Source: Firmicutes bacterium ASF500
GTDB lineage: Bacteria; Bacillota; Clostridia; Oscillospirales; Oscillospiraceae
Assembly (NCBI GenBank): GCA_000492175.2
Contig: CP097573.1
Coordinates: 248,001 to 312,000 of the forward strand
Direction of reading: 5' to 3'
DNA: 64,000 bases
Under the pieces are notes generated by a model. That model was not told the origin of the DNA, did not search any database, and saw only the letters and a list, made by a program, of their open reading frames with translations. Shown one piece after another: positions 41,105 through 49,809 of the stretch (within the stretch, counting starts at the first letter, position 1; each line of letters begins with the position of its first letter). Both the position numbers and the translations under genes were made by a program.

Positions 41105-42837
41105 TATCCGCCCACCCCCTCTTGCTGAGATTGATAGATTTCCTGATAGATTTTGTTGGTTTTCATCAGCTCCTCGTGAGTACCCCGTCCGGCGATGTGG
41201 TCGTCGTCCAGAATGAGGATTTCATCGGCGTACTGCACCGAGGAGATGCGCTGAGCGATGATGATGACGGTGGTGTCCTTGAGGTTGTTGTGGAAGGACT
41301 CCCGGATGGCCGCCTCGGTGGCCGAGTCCACAGCGGAGGTGGAGTCGTCCAGAATGAGGATGGCCGGCTTGCGGAGCATAGCTCGGGCGATGCACAGCCG
41401 CTGCTTCTGCCCGCCGGAGACGTTGGTGCCCCCTTGGGTAAGCTGGGTGTCGAAGCCCTCGGGCAGGGACATAATGAAGTCGTAGGCTTGGGCGTCCTTA
41501 GCGGCCTGGATGGTCTCCTCTTCGGTGGCGTCGGGACGGCCCCAGAGCAGGTTTTCCCGGACGGTGCCGGTGAAGAGGATGTTGGTCTGGAGCACCATGC
41601 CGATACGGGAGCGCAGCTCCTCCAGGGGGTAGTCCCGCACGTCCACCCCGTCCACCAGGACAGAGCCGCCGGTGACATCGTAGAACCGGGGGATGAGATT
41701 AACCAGAGAGGACTTGCCGGTGCCGGTGCCCCCCACGATGGCCACAAACTGCCCCGGCTCCACGGAAAAGCTGATGTGGGACAGCACATCGTCCCCAGAG
41801 CCTCCGGCGGCGTATTTGAAGGACACGTCCTTGAACTCCACCCGGCCCCTGGGGGCGGGGAGGGGGGCGGTCTCCTGTTTGTCCTGGACAGAGGGGGTGG
41901 TCTCCAGCACCTCGTTGATGCGCCGGGCGCAGGCCTGGGCCCGGGACAGCTGGAGCAGGGCCATGGACACCATCATTACGCTCATCAGCACCTGCATAAT
42001 GTAGCTGAGGAAGGCGTTCAGGTCGCCCAGCTTGAAGCCGGCCTCCATGACCATCCTGCCCCCGAAGTAGAGGACGGCCAGGGTGGCCCCGTTGAGGCAC
42101 AGCATCATAATGGGGAAAATGGCGATGATCCGCATGCCCACGGTGAGGCCGGCTTCCATCAGCTCGTCGCTGGAGCGGTTGAACTTCTTCCGCTCGTGGT
42201 CCTCCCGGACGAAGGCCTTGACTACCCGAATGGCTACCAGGTTCTCCTGGAGGACGTTGTTCAGCCCGTCGATCTTTTTCTGCATCAGCTCGAAGAGCCG
42301 GGTGCATATCTTCATCAGCAGGGCGATGGACGCCGCCATCAGGGGGATGACGACCAGCAGAATCACCGCCAGCCGGGCGTTGAGGTAGAGGCTGACGGCC
42401 AGAGCGGTGAAAAGCATCACCGGGGCCCGCACCAGCATCCGCAGGCCCATGGCCAGCATCATGGTCATAGCGTTCACGTCGTTGGTCATGCGGGTGATGA
42501 GGGAGGCGGAGGAGAAGCGGTCGATGTCGGCGAAGGAGAAGTCCTGCACCTTGTTAAACAGGCACTGGCGCAGGTTGCCGCCAAAGCCCTGGCTGGCGAA
42601 GGTGGCGTATTTGGCGGACCCCACGCCGCAGGCCATAGCCAGCAGGGCCAGGACCAGCATCAGCCCGCCCATGAGAAAGATGTATCGCACATCTCCCGAG
42701 GGAATGGCTACGTCTACGATCTCCGCCATCACCAGGGGGAGAAGCAGCTCGCAGATGACCTCCAGAATGATGAGGATGGGGGACTTAATCGCCGCTTTTT
42801 TGTAGCCCTCCAGGTGGGTTAGGAACAGGGAAAGCAA
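41104..42837 (-). CDS. Heterodimeric ABC exporter, degenerate-site subunit
   Basis: A 577-residue half transporter. Walker A is GGTGTGKSS, signature VSGGQKQR, and Walker B ILDDSTSAVD, where the catalytic Glu is replaced by Asp. That is the hallmark of the degenerate ATP site in asymmetric exporters such as TM287 or BmrC. Together with the downstream 688-residue subunit it should form one drug/lipid-type exporter. It is the second gene of a MarR-led operon, 7 nt after marR. Confidence 0.9.
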   Translation of the reverse strand: MLSLFLTHLEGYKKAAIKSPILIILEVICELLLPLVMAEIVDVAIPSGDVRYIFLMGGLMLVLALLAMACGVGSAKYATFASQGFGGNLRQCLFNKVQDFSFADIDRFSSASLITRMTNDVNAMTMMLAMGLRMLVRAPVMLFTALAVSLYLNARLAVILLVVIPLMAASIALLMKICTRLFELMQKKIDGLNNVLQENLVAIRVVKAFVREDHERKKFNRSSDELMEAGLTVGMRIIAIFPIMMLCLNGATLAVLYFGGRMVMEAGFKLGDLNAFLSYIMQVLMSVMMVSMALLQLSRAQACARRINEVLETTPSVQDKQETAPLPAPRGRVEFKDVSFKYAAGGSGDDVLSHISFSVEPGQFVAIVGGTGTGKSSLVNLIPRFYDVTGGSVLVDGVDVRDYPLEELRSRIGMVLQTNILFTGTVRENLLWGRPDATEEETIQAAKDAQAYDFIMSLPEGFDTQLTQGGTNVSGGQKQRLCIARAMLRKPAILILDDSTSAVDSATEAAIRESFHNNLKDTTVIIIAQRISSVQYADEILILDDDHIAGRGTHEELMKTNKIYQEIYQSQQEGVGG

Positions 42838-42844
42838 GGGAAAA

Positions 42845-43300
42845 TCACTCCTTTTCTTGGGAATTCGTCAGATTGTCCAGCATCCGGCGCTGAAACTGGG
42901 CCAGCTGCTCCAGCTCCTCCGGGGAGAAGCCGGCCATCATCCGGGCGGATACCCGGAGAAAAACCTCCCGGCAGCCCTGTACGGCGGCGGCCCCCTTCTC
43001 GGTGAGGGTCACCCGGTTGCGCCGGGCGTCCTCGGGCCAGGGTTCCCGGCGGACATAGCCGTCCCGTTCCAGACACTTTAACGAGTTGGCTATGGCGGGA
43101 GGGGAGACGTGGAGCAGGTCGGCCAGCTCCCGCTGGGCCTGGAATTGGCCCTCCGGGTCCTCGTCCGCGGACTGGAGGATGGACACCAGCATGGGGTGGC
43201 CCACCTTCTCCAGGCCCGCGGCGTTCAGCTCCGCCTGCACCGCCGAGCGGTGGGCGTTGCTCAGACTGCGGGACAGTAGCTCCATCTCGTGAAAGGACAC
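42845..43300 (-). CDS. MarR family transcriptional regulator
   Basis: A 151-residue winged-helix protein. QRELADLLHVSPPAIANSLKC, then LERDGYVRREPWPEDARRNR and VTLTEKGAAAV is the canonical MarR HTH and wing. It heads the ABC exporter operon and most likely represses it, binding the palindromes just upstream until a ligand releases it. Confidence 0.9.
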   Translation of the reverse strand: MSFHEMELLSRSLSNAHRSAVQAELNAAGLEKVGHPMLVSILQSADEDPEGQFQAQRELADLLHVSPPAIANSLKCLERDGYVRREPWPEDARRNRVTLTEKGAAAVQGCREVFLRVSARMMAGFSPEELEQLAQFQRRMLDNLTNSQEKE

Positions 43301-43327
43301 TTCGGAAAAACCTCCTTTTTGAAAATA

Positions 43328-43385
43328 ATTAACCGGTTAATGATTAACCTGTTGACTATTTTACCCGGATGGAGGAAATTGTCAA
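43328..43385 (-). promoter_or_regulatory. Promoter and double operator of the marR-ABC operon
   Basis: On the minus strand TTGACA (43380-43385) and TAAAAT (43358-43363) are spaced by 16 nt. Downstream of the -10, over the expected transcript start, lies the perfect palindrome ATTAACCGGTTAAT (43328-43341). Beside it is a second, imperfect copy TTAACCTGTTGA (43344-43355), 15 bp apart centre to centre. Autorepression by the MarR protein is the simplest reading. Confidence 0.65.
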
Positions 43386-43441
43386 GGGATTTCTGCGGGG
43401 TTCAAAAATTGTTTACATATGGGGACCGGCAGCCTGGGCGC

Positions 43442-43470
43442 TTGACAATTTCAGACAGGCCGGTTATGAT
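43442..43470 (+). promoter_or_regulatory. Promoter of rlmD
   Basis: TTGACA (43442-43447) and TATGAT (43465-43470) with 17-nt spacing, 25 nt before the rlmD start codon. Confidence 0.7.
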
Positions 43471-43495
43471 TGCGGAAGAAACGGGAGGTGTCTCC

Positions 43496-44851
43496 ATGGC
43501 CGAAAAGAACACGATTTGTACGTTAGAGATCACCGGCTTCACCGCTGAGGGGATGGGGGTGGCCCGGCTGGAGGGCCGGGTGGTCTTTGTGCCCTATACC
43601 ATCCCCGGGGAGCGGTGGAGGGTCCGGCTGGAAAAGGTGAATAAAAATGTGGCCTGGGGCAGGGGGGTGGAGCTGCTGTCCCCCTCCCCGGAGCGGGTGC
43701 GGGCCGGCTGCCCCCTGTTTGGGAAATGCGGCGGCTGTCAGTACCGGCACATGACCTACGCCGAAGAGCTGCGGGCCAAGGGCCAGCGCATTGCCGGCGC
43801 CCTGGAGCGGGTGGGACATATTCACCTGGACCTGCCCCCGGTCCTGGGGGCGGAGGAGCCCGACCGATATAGGAACAAGGTACAGCTCCCGGTGGCCCAG
43901 GGGAGGCGGGGGCTGTCCATCGGCTATTTCCGCCCCCGGAGCCACGACGTGCTGGACGCCCCGGACTGTCTCCTCCAACCGGAGGCGGTCACCCGCCTGC
44001 GGGGGGCCTTCAAGGCCTGGATGGAGACGTATAGTATCCCCGCCTATGACGAGGGGACAGGCCGGGGTCTGATCCGGCACCTCTATGTCCGCGCCAACCG
44101 GAGGGGGGAGAGCCTGGTCTGCGTGGTAGCCAACGGGCGGACCCTGCTCCAGGGGGAGGCGCTGGTGGACGCCCTGCGACAGGCGGAGCCCCGGCTGGCC
44201 GGGGTGGTCCTCAACACCAACACCCGGGACACCAACGTAATTCTCGGAGATCAGTATACCCAGCTTTGGGGGCAGGGCTGGCTGGAGGAGGAGCTGTGCG
44301 GGCTGGCCTTCCGTCTGTCCCCGGCCTCCTTCTTCCAGATCAACCGGGCCCAGACCGAGCGTCTGTACCGTCTGGCCCTGGAGTTTGCCCAGCTCACCGG
44401 GGAGGAGACCGCGCTGGACCTGTACTGCGGCATCGGGACCATCTCACTGGCCCTGGCGGGGCGGGCCCGGCGGGTGATCGGGGCGGAGATTGTCCCCCAG
44501 GCCATCGCCGACGCCGAGGAAAACGCCCGCCGCAACGGAGTCGAAAACGCCGAATTTTTCTGCGGCGACGCCGGAGCGGTAGCCAGCCGCCTGATGGATG
44601 AGGGCGTCCGGCCCCAGGTCATCTGTGTGGACCCGCCCCGAAAGGGGCTGGCCCCGGAGGTGCCCGCCATCCTGGCCGGTCTGTCTCCGGACCGTATCGT
44701 CTACGTCTCCTGCGACCCCGCTACCCTGGCCCGGGACGCCGCCCGCTTCGCCGGGCTGGGTTACCATGCGGAGCGGGCCCAGGGCGTGGATCTGTTTCCG
44801 AGAACAGCGCATGTAGAGACGGTAATGCTTTTGGGGAGGGCAAGTCCATAA
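43496..44851 (+). CDS. rlmD: 23S rRNA (uracil-C5)-methyltransferase, RlmD type
   Basis: A 451-residue protein with an N-terminal TRAM domain (~5-60), an iron-sulfur cluster motif CPLFGKCGGCQY, and a SAM methyltransferase domain with DLYCGIGTISLAL. The catalytic motif is YVSCDPATLARD, and CVDPPRKGL is also present. It makes 5-methyluridine in 23S rRNA. ATG 43496 follows GGGAGGTG and a near-consensus promoter, so earlier in-frame starts are rejected. Confidence 0.92.
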   Translation: MAEKNTICTLEITGFTAEGMGVARLEGRVVFVPYTIPGERWRVRLEKVNKNVAWGRGVELLSPSPERVRAGCPLFGKCGGCQYRHMTYAEELRAKGQRIAGALERVGHIHLDLPPVLGAEEPDRYRNKVQLPVAQGRRGLSIGYFRPRSHDVLDAPDCLLQPEAVTRLRGAFKAWMETYSIPAYDEGTGRGLIRHLYVRANRRGESLVCVVANGRTLLQGEALVDALRQAEPRLAGVVLNTNTRDTNVILGDQYTQLWGQGWLEEELCGLAFRLSPASFFQINRAQTERLYRLALEFAQLTGEETALDLYCGIGTISLALAGRARRVIGAEIVPQAIADAEENARRNGVENAEFFCGDAGAVASRLMDEGVRPQVICVDPPRKGLAPEVPAILAGLSPDRIVYVSCDPATLARDAARFAGLGYHAERAQGVDLFPRTAHVETVMLLGRASP

Positions 44852-44915
44852 GGACCTTGAATTTTCCTCCTAAACATGATACCCTTTTGGAAAGAGACGC
44901 GGGAGGGGAGATCGC

Positions 44916-47225
44916 ATGCGGATACTGGCCACATTTGCCTTCTCCTTTGCAGCCGCTGTCTTTGGGGCGGTCTATGGTAAGCTGGACCCCCTCCTGCTCC
45001 CGCTGGGCGGGGCGCTGGCCCTGGCGGCGGTCCTGACGGGCCTGCTGATCCGGGAAAGGGGACATGCCCGGACGCGGGCGGTGCTGATTCTGTCCGGACT
45101 GTCGGTGGGACTGCTGTGGACCGCCCTGTATATGGTGGTGTTCTTTCAGCCCGCCCGGGACCTGGACGGCCGGACGGTCCGCCTCTCCGCCGTGGTGGCC
45201 GACTGGCCCCAGGAGGGGGAGTACGGCGGCTATACCGTGGTGGTCCAGGCGGAGACGGAGGGCTGGGCCAAGGTGTCCGCCATCCTTTACACCGACGATC
45301 AGGGGGCGGACCTGCGCCCCGGCGACCGGATCGGGACAGTGGCCCACTGTACCCTGGGGGACCGGACCTTTGCCGGAGAAAAGATCACCTATTACACCGC
45401 GAAGGGCATCTTCCTTCGTGCCAAGGCCTACGGACGGCTGGAGATTCAGCGCGGGGAAAAGACCGCGCCCCAGTATTGGGCGGCTTACGCGTCCAAGGCG
45501 TTGAAGGAGGGCATTGACGCGGCCTTTCCGGAGGAGGCCTCCGGCTTTGTCCGGGCCCTGGTGACGGGCAACCGGGACAACCTCACCGACCAGTTCACCA
45601 CCTCCCTCCAGCGCACCGGACTGAGCCACACGGTAGCGGTGTCCGGGATGCACCTGGCCTTTCTGTCCAGCCTGCTCACCTACCTGCTGGGTCGGGGGAG
45701 GCGGTCCACCGCCTTTTTCACCATCTTGTGGGTGATCTCGTTCTGCGGTATCGCGGGCAATACGCCCTCGGTGCTTCGGGCGGCGGTGATGGTGCTTATG
45801 CTCCAGTTCGCGCCTCTGCTGAACCGGGAGCGGGACGGGCCCACGGCACTGTCCCTGGCCCTCCTGATTCTGCTGTGGGTCAACCCCTTTTCCGCCGCCC
45901 ACATCGGCTTACAGCTGTCCTTCACATCGGTGGCGGGCATCCTTCTGGTGTCCGACCGGGTGCAGGACTGGCTGATGAAGGTATTCCACATGGACGGGTG
46001 GAGCAAACCCAAGCGCCGGGTGGTGCGGTATCTCCAGGCGGGGCCCTATTTTGTGGTCTCCACCCTCTCCGCCACCCTGGGGGCGTCGGTGCTGACCATG
46101 CCCTTGGTGGCTCTCCATTTTAATATGATCTCCCTGATCTCGCCCCTGTCCAACCTGATGACCATTTTGGCCATCGGCATTCTGTTTCTGGGCGGGCTGG
46201 GCGTGGGGGCGCTGGCGCTGGTCCTGCCCGGTGGAGCGGCTATACTGGCAATCCCCTTTACAGAGCTGGTCCGCTATCTCCAGTGGGTGATCGATCTGCT
46301 GTCCAGGCCGGCGCTGGCTGCGCTGCCGTTGGAGTCGGTCTATTACCGGGCTTGGCTGGTGTTGGTCTACGCCCTGATTCTGGTCTCGGTGCGGATGAAG
46401 GGCAGGCGGCCCGTCTGGATGCCCCTGGCCGCCGGAGGGGTGGGCCTTGTTCTGGCCGTGGCGCTCACCCGGCAGTCCTTCTATCTGGGGGACATGGGGG
46501 TGACGGTGCTGGACACCGGTCAGGGGCAGAGCGTACTGCTGCGGTCCGGGGACTATCTCACCCTGGTGGACTGCGGCGGGGACAGTATGGACAACCCCGG
46601 CGACATCGCCGCCAACTACCTCCAGGCGGTTGGCCGGAGCGGCCTGGACCTTCTGGTGGTGTCCCACTACCACGCCGACCACGCCAACGGAATCCCCCAG
46701 CTTCTGCGGCGGATTGACGTGGGGGAGATCGTCCTGCCCGATGTGGAGGAGGACAGCCCCCTCCGGGCGGAGATCATCGCCGCCGCCGGAGAGAGGGGCG
46801 TCCCGGTGCGCTTTGTCCAGGAGACGGCCTGGTTCCGGCCCTCCCGGGCGGACACCATTGCCGTTTTTCCGCCTATGCTGGCCGGGAAGAACGTCAACGA
46901 GCTGGGCCTGACCGTCTTGGCCTCCCATAAGGCGCTGGACGTGCTGATTACTGGCGACATGGAGGAGGAGGGGGAACGGCGTCTGAGAGAGACCGTCCCC
47001 CTGCCCGACATCGAGGTGCTGGTGGCCGGGCACCACGGCTCCGATACCTCCAACACGCCGGAGCTGCTGGAGGCCGTCCGGCCTGAACTGGCGCTGATTT
47101 CCGTGGGACGGAACAACAAATACGGCCACCCCGATTGGGACACCCTGATCCGTCTGGACGATATTGGGGCCGAGATCTACCGCACCGACCTGTACGGGAC
47201 GGTGGAGGTGAAATTGAACGAATAA
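44916..47225 (+). CDS. comEC: ComEC/Rec2 family DNA internalization protein
   Basis: A 769-residue protein with an N-terminal DUF4131 region, a central competence membrane domain (VSGMHLAFLSSLL...FCGIAGNTPSVLRAAVMVL) and a C-terminal metallo-beta-lactamase domain (TGQGQSVLL, HYHADHANG, VLVAGHHGS). Full length. ComEC is the channel for single-stranded DNA uptake. No comEA is adjacent. holA follows 12 nt later, a common clostridial order. Confidence 0.92.
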   Translation: MRILATFAFSFAAAVFGAVYGKLDPLLLPLGGALALAAVLTGLLIRERGHARTRAVLILSGLSVGLLWTALYMVVFFQPARDLDGRTVRLSAVVADWPQEGEYGGYTVVVQAETEGWAKVSAILYTDDQGADLRPGDRIGTVAHCTLGDRTFAGEKITYYTAKGIFLRAKAYGRLEIQRGEKTAPQYWAAYASKALKEGIDAAFPEEASGFVRALVTGNRDNLTDQFTTSLQRTGLSHTVAVSGMHLAFLSSLLTYLLGRGRRSTAFFTILWVISFCGIAGNTPSVLRAAVMVLMLQFAPLLNRERDGPTALSLALLILLWVNPFSAAHIGLQLSFTSVAGILLVSDRVQDWLMKVFHMDGWSKPKRRVVRYLQAGPYFVVSTLSATLGASVLTMPLVALHFNMISLISPLSNLMTILAIGILFLGGLGVGALALVLPGGAAILAIPFTELVRYLQWVIDLLSRPALAALPLESVYYRAWLVLVYALILVSVRMKGRRPVWMPLAAGGVGLVLAVALTRQSFYLGDMGVTVLDTGQGQSVLLRSGDYLTLVDCGGDSMDNPGDIAANYLQAVGRSGLDLLVVSHYHADHANGIPQLLRRIDVGEIVLPDVEEDSPLRAEIIAAAGERGVPVRFVQETAWFRPSRADTIAVFPPMLAGKNVNELGLTVLASHKALDVLITGDMEEEGERRLRETVPLPDIEVLVAGHHGSDTSNTPELLEAVRPELALISVGRNNKYGHPDWDTLIRLDDIGAEIYRTDLYGTVEVKLNE

Positions 47226-47237
47226 GGGGGACCGGCT

Positions 47238-48272
47238 ATGCCGCCCAAAAATAAGCCTGATACCTCCGGCTTTGAAACGCTGAAAAAGGACCTGTCCGCC
47301 GGGAAGCCGGGGCGGCTGTACATCTTCCACGGGGAGGAGACCTACCTGCGGGACTACTATCTGGACAAGCTTCGGGATACCGTTCTCACCGGCGGGCTGG
47401 GGGAGTTCAACCGCCACGACCTGGACGCCAAGGCGATGAACCCCCACGCCCTGGAGGAGGCGGTGGACTGCCTGCCCATGATGGCGGAACGGACCCTGAT
47501 TCTGGTCACCGACTACGACCTGTTCAAGGCGGGGGAGCGGGACCGGGAGGAGTATATCCGCATACTGTCCAGCTTGCCCGACTACTGCTGTCTGGTGTTT
47601 CTCTATGACCTCATCGACTACAAGCCGGACGCCAGGACCAAGCTGGCTCAGGCGGTGAAAAAAAGCGGTACGGCGGTGAACTTTGTCCGGCAGGGCCAGC
47701 GGGAGCTGACCGACTGGGTCCGCCGCCACTTCAAGGCCCTGGGCAAGGAGATCGACCCCCGGCTGTGCGGGGAGCTGATCTTCCTGTGCGGTGACCTGAT
47801 GCACAACCTCCAACAGGAGATTGGAAAGATCGGGGCCTACGCCAAAGGCCCCGCCATCACCCGGGCGGATATCGAGGCGGTGGCCACCCCTCAGCTGGAC
47901 GCGGTGGTCTTCCGCATTGCCGACGCCATCGGGGAGAAGAACTACGACAAGGCGGCGAAAATTCTGGGGGAGCTCTACCAGATGCAGAAGAGCCCCTATG
48001 AGATTCTCAGCGCCCTGAGCAAGCAGCTGCGGCAGCTCTACTCCGCCCGGCTGGCCCTGGACGGACGGCGGAACGCCGCCTGGGTGGCCCAGCTGTGGGG
48101 GATGCGCTACCCCGCCGACCGGCTGATGGTCAGCGCGCGGCGGTTCTCCCTGCCCTGGTGCCGGAGGGCTGTCACCCGCTGCGCCCAGACTGACCTGGCG
48201 ATGAAGTCCACCGGCCAGGACCCCAAGGAGCTGCTGACCACCCTCCTGCTGGAGCTGGCCAACGCGGCGTAG
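47238..48272 (+). CDS. holA: DNA polymerase III delta subunit
   Basis: A 344-residue protein. RLYIFHGEETYLRDYYLDKL, VDCLPMMAERTLILV, and the C-terminal KSTGQDPKELLTTLLLELA are characteristic of HolA, the clamp-loader subunit that opens the beta clamp. Standard length; a GGGGG-type ribosome site lies in the short gap after comEC. Confidence 0.92.
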   Translation: MPPKNKPDTSGFETLKKDLSAGKPGRLYIFHGEETYLRDYYLDKLRDTVLTGGLGEFNRHDLDAKAMNPHALEEAVDCLPMMAERTLILVTDYDLFKAGERDREEYIRILSSLPDYCCLVFLYDLIDYKPDARTKLAQAVKKSGTAVNFVRQGQRELTDWVRRHFKALGKEIDPRLCGELIFLCGDLMHNLQQEIGKIGAYAKGPAITRADIEAVATPQLDAVVFRIADAIGEKNYDKAAKILGELYQMQKSPYEILSALSKQLRQLYSARLALDGRRNAAWVAQLWGMRYPADRLMVSARRFSLPWCRRAVTRCAQTDLAMKSTGQDPKELLTTLLLELANAA

Positions 48273-48301
48273 GGGACGCGATATTTCCCAAGGGTACGTC
48301 C

Positions 48302-48374
48302 TTGTAGGGGCGGATATTATCCGCCCGCCCAGCATCGCCTAAACCTGACGGGCGGATGATATCCGCCCCTACAA
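48302..48374. repeat. TGTAGGGGCGG-type long palindromic repeat
   Basis: Arms of 26 nt (48302-48327 and 48349-48374) match as inverse copies in 25 positions; both begin or end with TTGTAGGGGCGG. It is a REP/MITE-like unit between holA and rnmV, related to those near 22675 and 51448. Confidence 0.75.
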
Positions 48375-48403
48375 AGGGCTCTAGGCCCTCGTTTGCTCCG
48401 CAC

Positions 48404-48472
48404 ATTTCGCCTGCGGCGAAATCAATCCTCCGCCCCAGTTTGCGAACTGGGGCACCTCCTTTCGAAAGGAGG
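48404..48472. repeat. Three consecutive perfect hairpins
   Basis: ATTTCGCC/GGCGAAAT (48404-48422), GCCCCAGTT/AACTGGGGC (48432-48453) and the 18-bp palindrome CCTCCTTTCGAAAGGAGG (48455-48472) follow one another within 69 nt, directly upstream of the rnmV ribosome site. Confidence 0.75.
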
Positions 48473-48493
48473 CTTTGGAGAGGGGACCTGTAA

Positions 48494-49090
48494 ATGCTGC
48501 ACATCCAAGAGGCCATCGTGGTCGAGGGCCGGTACGACAAAAATACTCTGTCTCAGGTGGTGGACACGCTGATTCTGGAGACGGGGGGCTTTCAAATCTT
48601 CAAGGACCCGGAAAAAATGGCCCTCCTCCAACGGGCGGCCCAGCGGCGGGGGCTGATCGTCCTCACCGACTCAGACGGGGCGGGGTTCGTCATCCGAAAC
48701 CGGATCAAGGGGACCGTTCCGGCCCGGCTTTTGAAGCACGCCTACATCCCGGATGTCTACGGCAAGGAGCGCCGGAAGCGCAAGGCCGGGAAGGAGGGCA
48801 AGCTGGGGGTGGAGGGGATGCCGCCCTCGGTGCTGGAGGATGTTCTGCGCCGGGCGGGAGCCACCTTTTTAGAGGAGAGTGCCCCGGAGCGCCGCCGCGG
48901 TCCGGCCCTCACCAAGGCCGACCTCTTCGCCGCCGGGTTGTCCGGGGGGCCGGGGAGCGCCGAACAGCGGCAAGCTCTTCTGAAACAGCTGGAGCTTCCA
49001 GAGCATATGTCCACCAACGCCCTGCTGGCCGTGCTGAACGGCTGCTACAGCCGGAAAGAGATCGAAAAGCTGTTCGCCTCCCTCGTATGA
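48494..49090 (+). CDS. rnmV: Ribonuclease M5 (5S rRNA maturation), TOPRIM
   Basis: A 198-residue protein. The TOPRIM core (AIVVEGRYDKNTL, IVLTDSDGAGFVIRN, HAYIPDVYGKERRK) and a C-terminal DUF4093 helical part are as in RNase M5, which trims pre-5S rRNA. ATG 48494 follows AGAGGGGA. The upstream 200 nt are unusually rich in hairpins. Confidence 0.88.
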   Translation: MLHIQEAIVVEGRYDKNTLSQVVDTLILETGGFQIFKDPEKMALLQRAAQRRGLIVLTDSDGAGFVIRNRIKGTVPARLLKHAYIPDVYGKERRKRKAGKEGKLGVEGMPPSVLEDVLRRAGATFLEESAPERRRGPALTKADLFAAGLSGGPGSAEQRQALLKQLELPEHMSTNALLAVLNGCYSRKEIEKLFASLV

Positions 49091-49107
49091 GGGAGGCGAA
49101 CGCATAT

Positions 49108-49809
49108 TTAAGGGATAAACAACAGAGGGCGAAGAAGGGGAGCGAGAAAGATGGTTGCGAAAAAGAAGATCTGGACGATCCCCCGCAGCCGCTGCCGCCG
49201 CCGCCACCGGGGGGAGGTGGGCAGACGCTCTGGGGCGATCCCGGCCTCCATGTCCGCCTCCATCCGCTTCAGCTTTTGCAGGCTCTCCCGGTCCAGGAGC
49301 AGGGTGAACAGTCCAGCCAGCAAAATAAGGGACAGATAAATATCGGAGAACAGCCTCTCGGGGTTAGAGAGCCCGAAGCGCCGGAGATCCCAGATCAGGA
49401 GGAGGGCCGCCAAGGCGAGGGTGACGCCCAGCGCCCGGTTCCAGCCCTTATGCCGGCGGCAGAGGGCGCGCATATGGCCGACCAGCAGGGTGGGGTCGGT
49501 GTGAAGCTCCGGGGCGGCGGAATCGTCGTTGTAGAACACCAGGGCGTTGTGGGCGATCTCACAGGCGTAGCTCCAGCCCAGCTCCCGGTAAAATTCCTTC
49601 TTCTCGTCGGACAGCTGAATCTCCAGGGAGTAGCGGGGGTTGGGCTCCAGCCGGACCCGGACCCGCTTGGGCTCGCCCCGGGTGAAGCAGCACAGGAAGG
49701 AGCGGTACCACTTGAGGTACAGGCCCTTGAGGGCCATCTCCTCCAGCCAGTTTTCCATGCCAGTTAAATCCAGCTCGCTGGCGGCAGGGGGTCTGAACGC
49801 GTATTTCAT
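49108..49809 (-). CDS. DUF2812 family membrane protein
   Basis: A 233-residue protein. The N-terminal DUF2812 domain (ENWLEEMALKGLYLKWYRSF...ELGWSYACEIAHNALVFY) is followed by hydrophobic segments near 137-155, 165-185 and at the C-terminus. It is the last gene of a PadR-led operon with a longer paralogue directly upstream. Function unknown; the family is repeatedly coupled to PadR regulators. Confidence 0.78.
   Translation of the reverse strand: MKYAFRPPAASELDLTGMENWLEEMALKGLYLKWYRSFLCCFTRGEPKRVRVRLEPNPRYSLEIQLSDEKKEFYRELGWSYACEIAHNALVFYNDDSAAPELHTDPTLLVGHMRALCRRHKGWNRALGVTLALAALLLIWDLRRFGLSNPERLFSDIYLSLILLAGLFTLLLDRESLQKLKRMEADMEAGIAPERLPTSPRWRRRQRLRGIVQIFFFATIFLAPLLRPLLFIP

Noticed and set aside
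45909..48335. An 808-codon minus-strand open frame across comEC and holA
   Set aside because: Spans two recognised plus-strand genes, His/Gln/Gly-rich nonsense composition.
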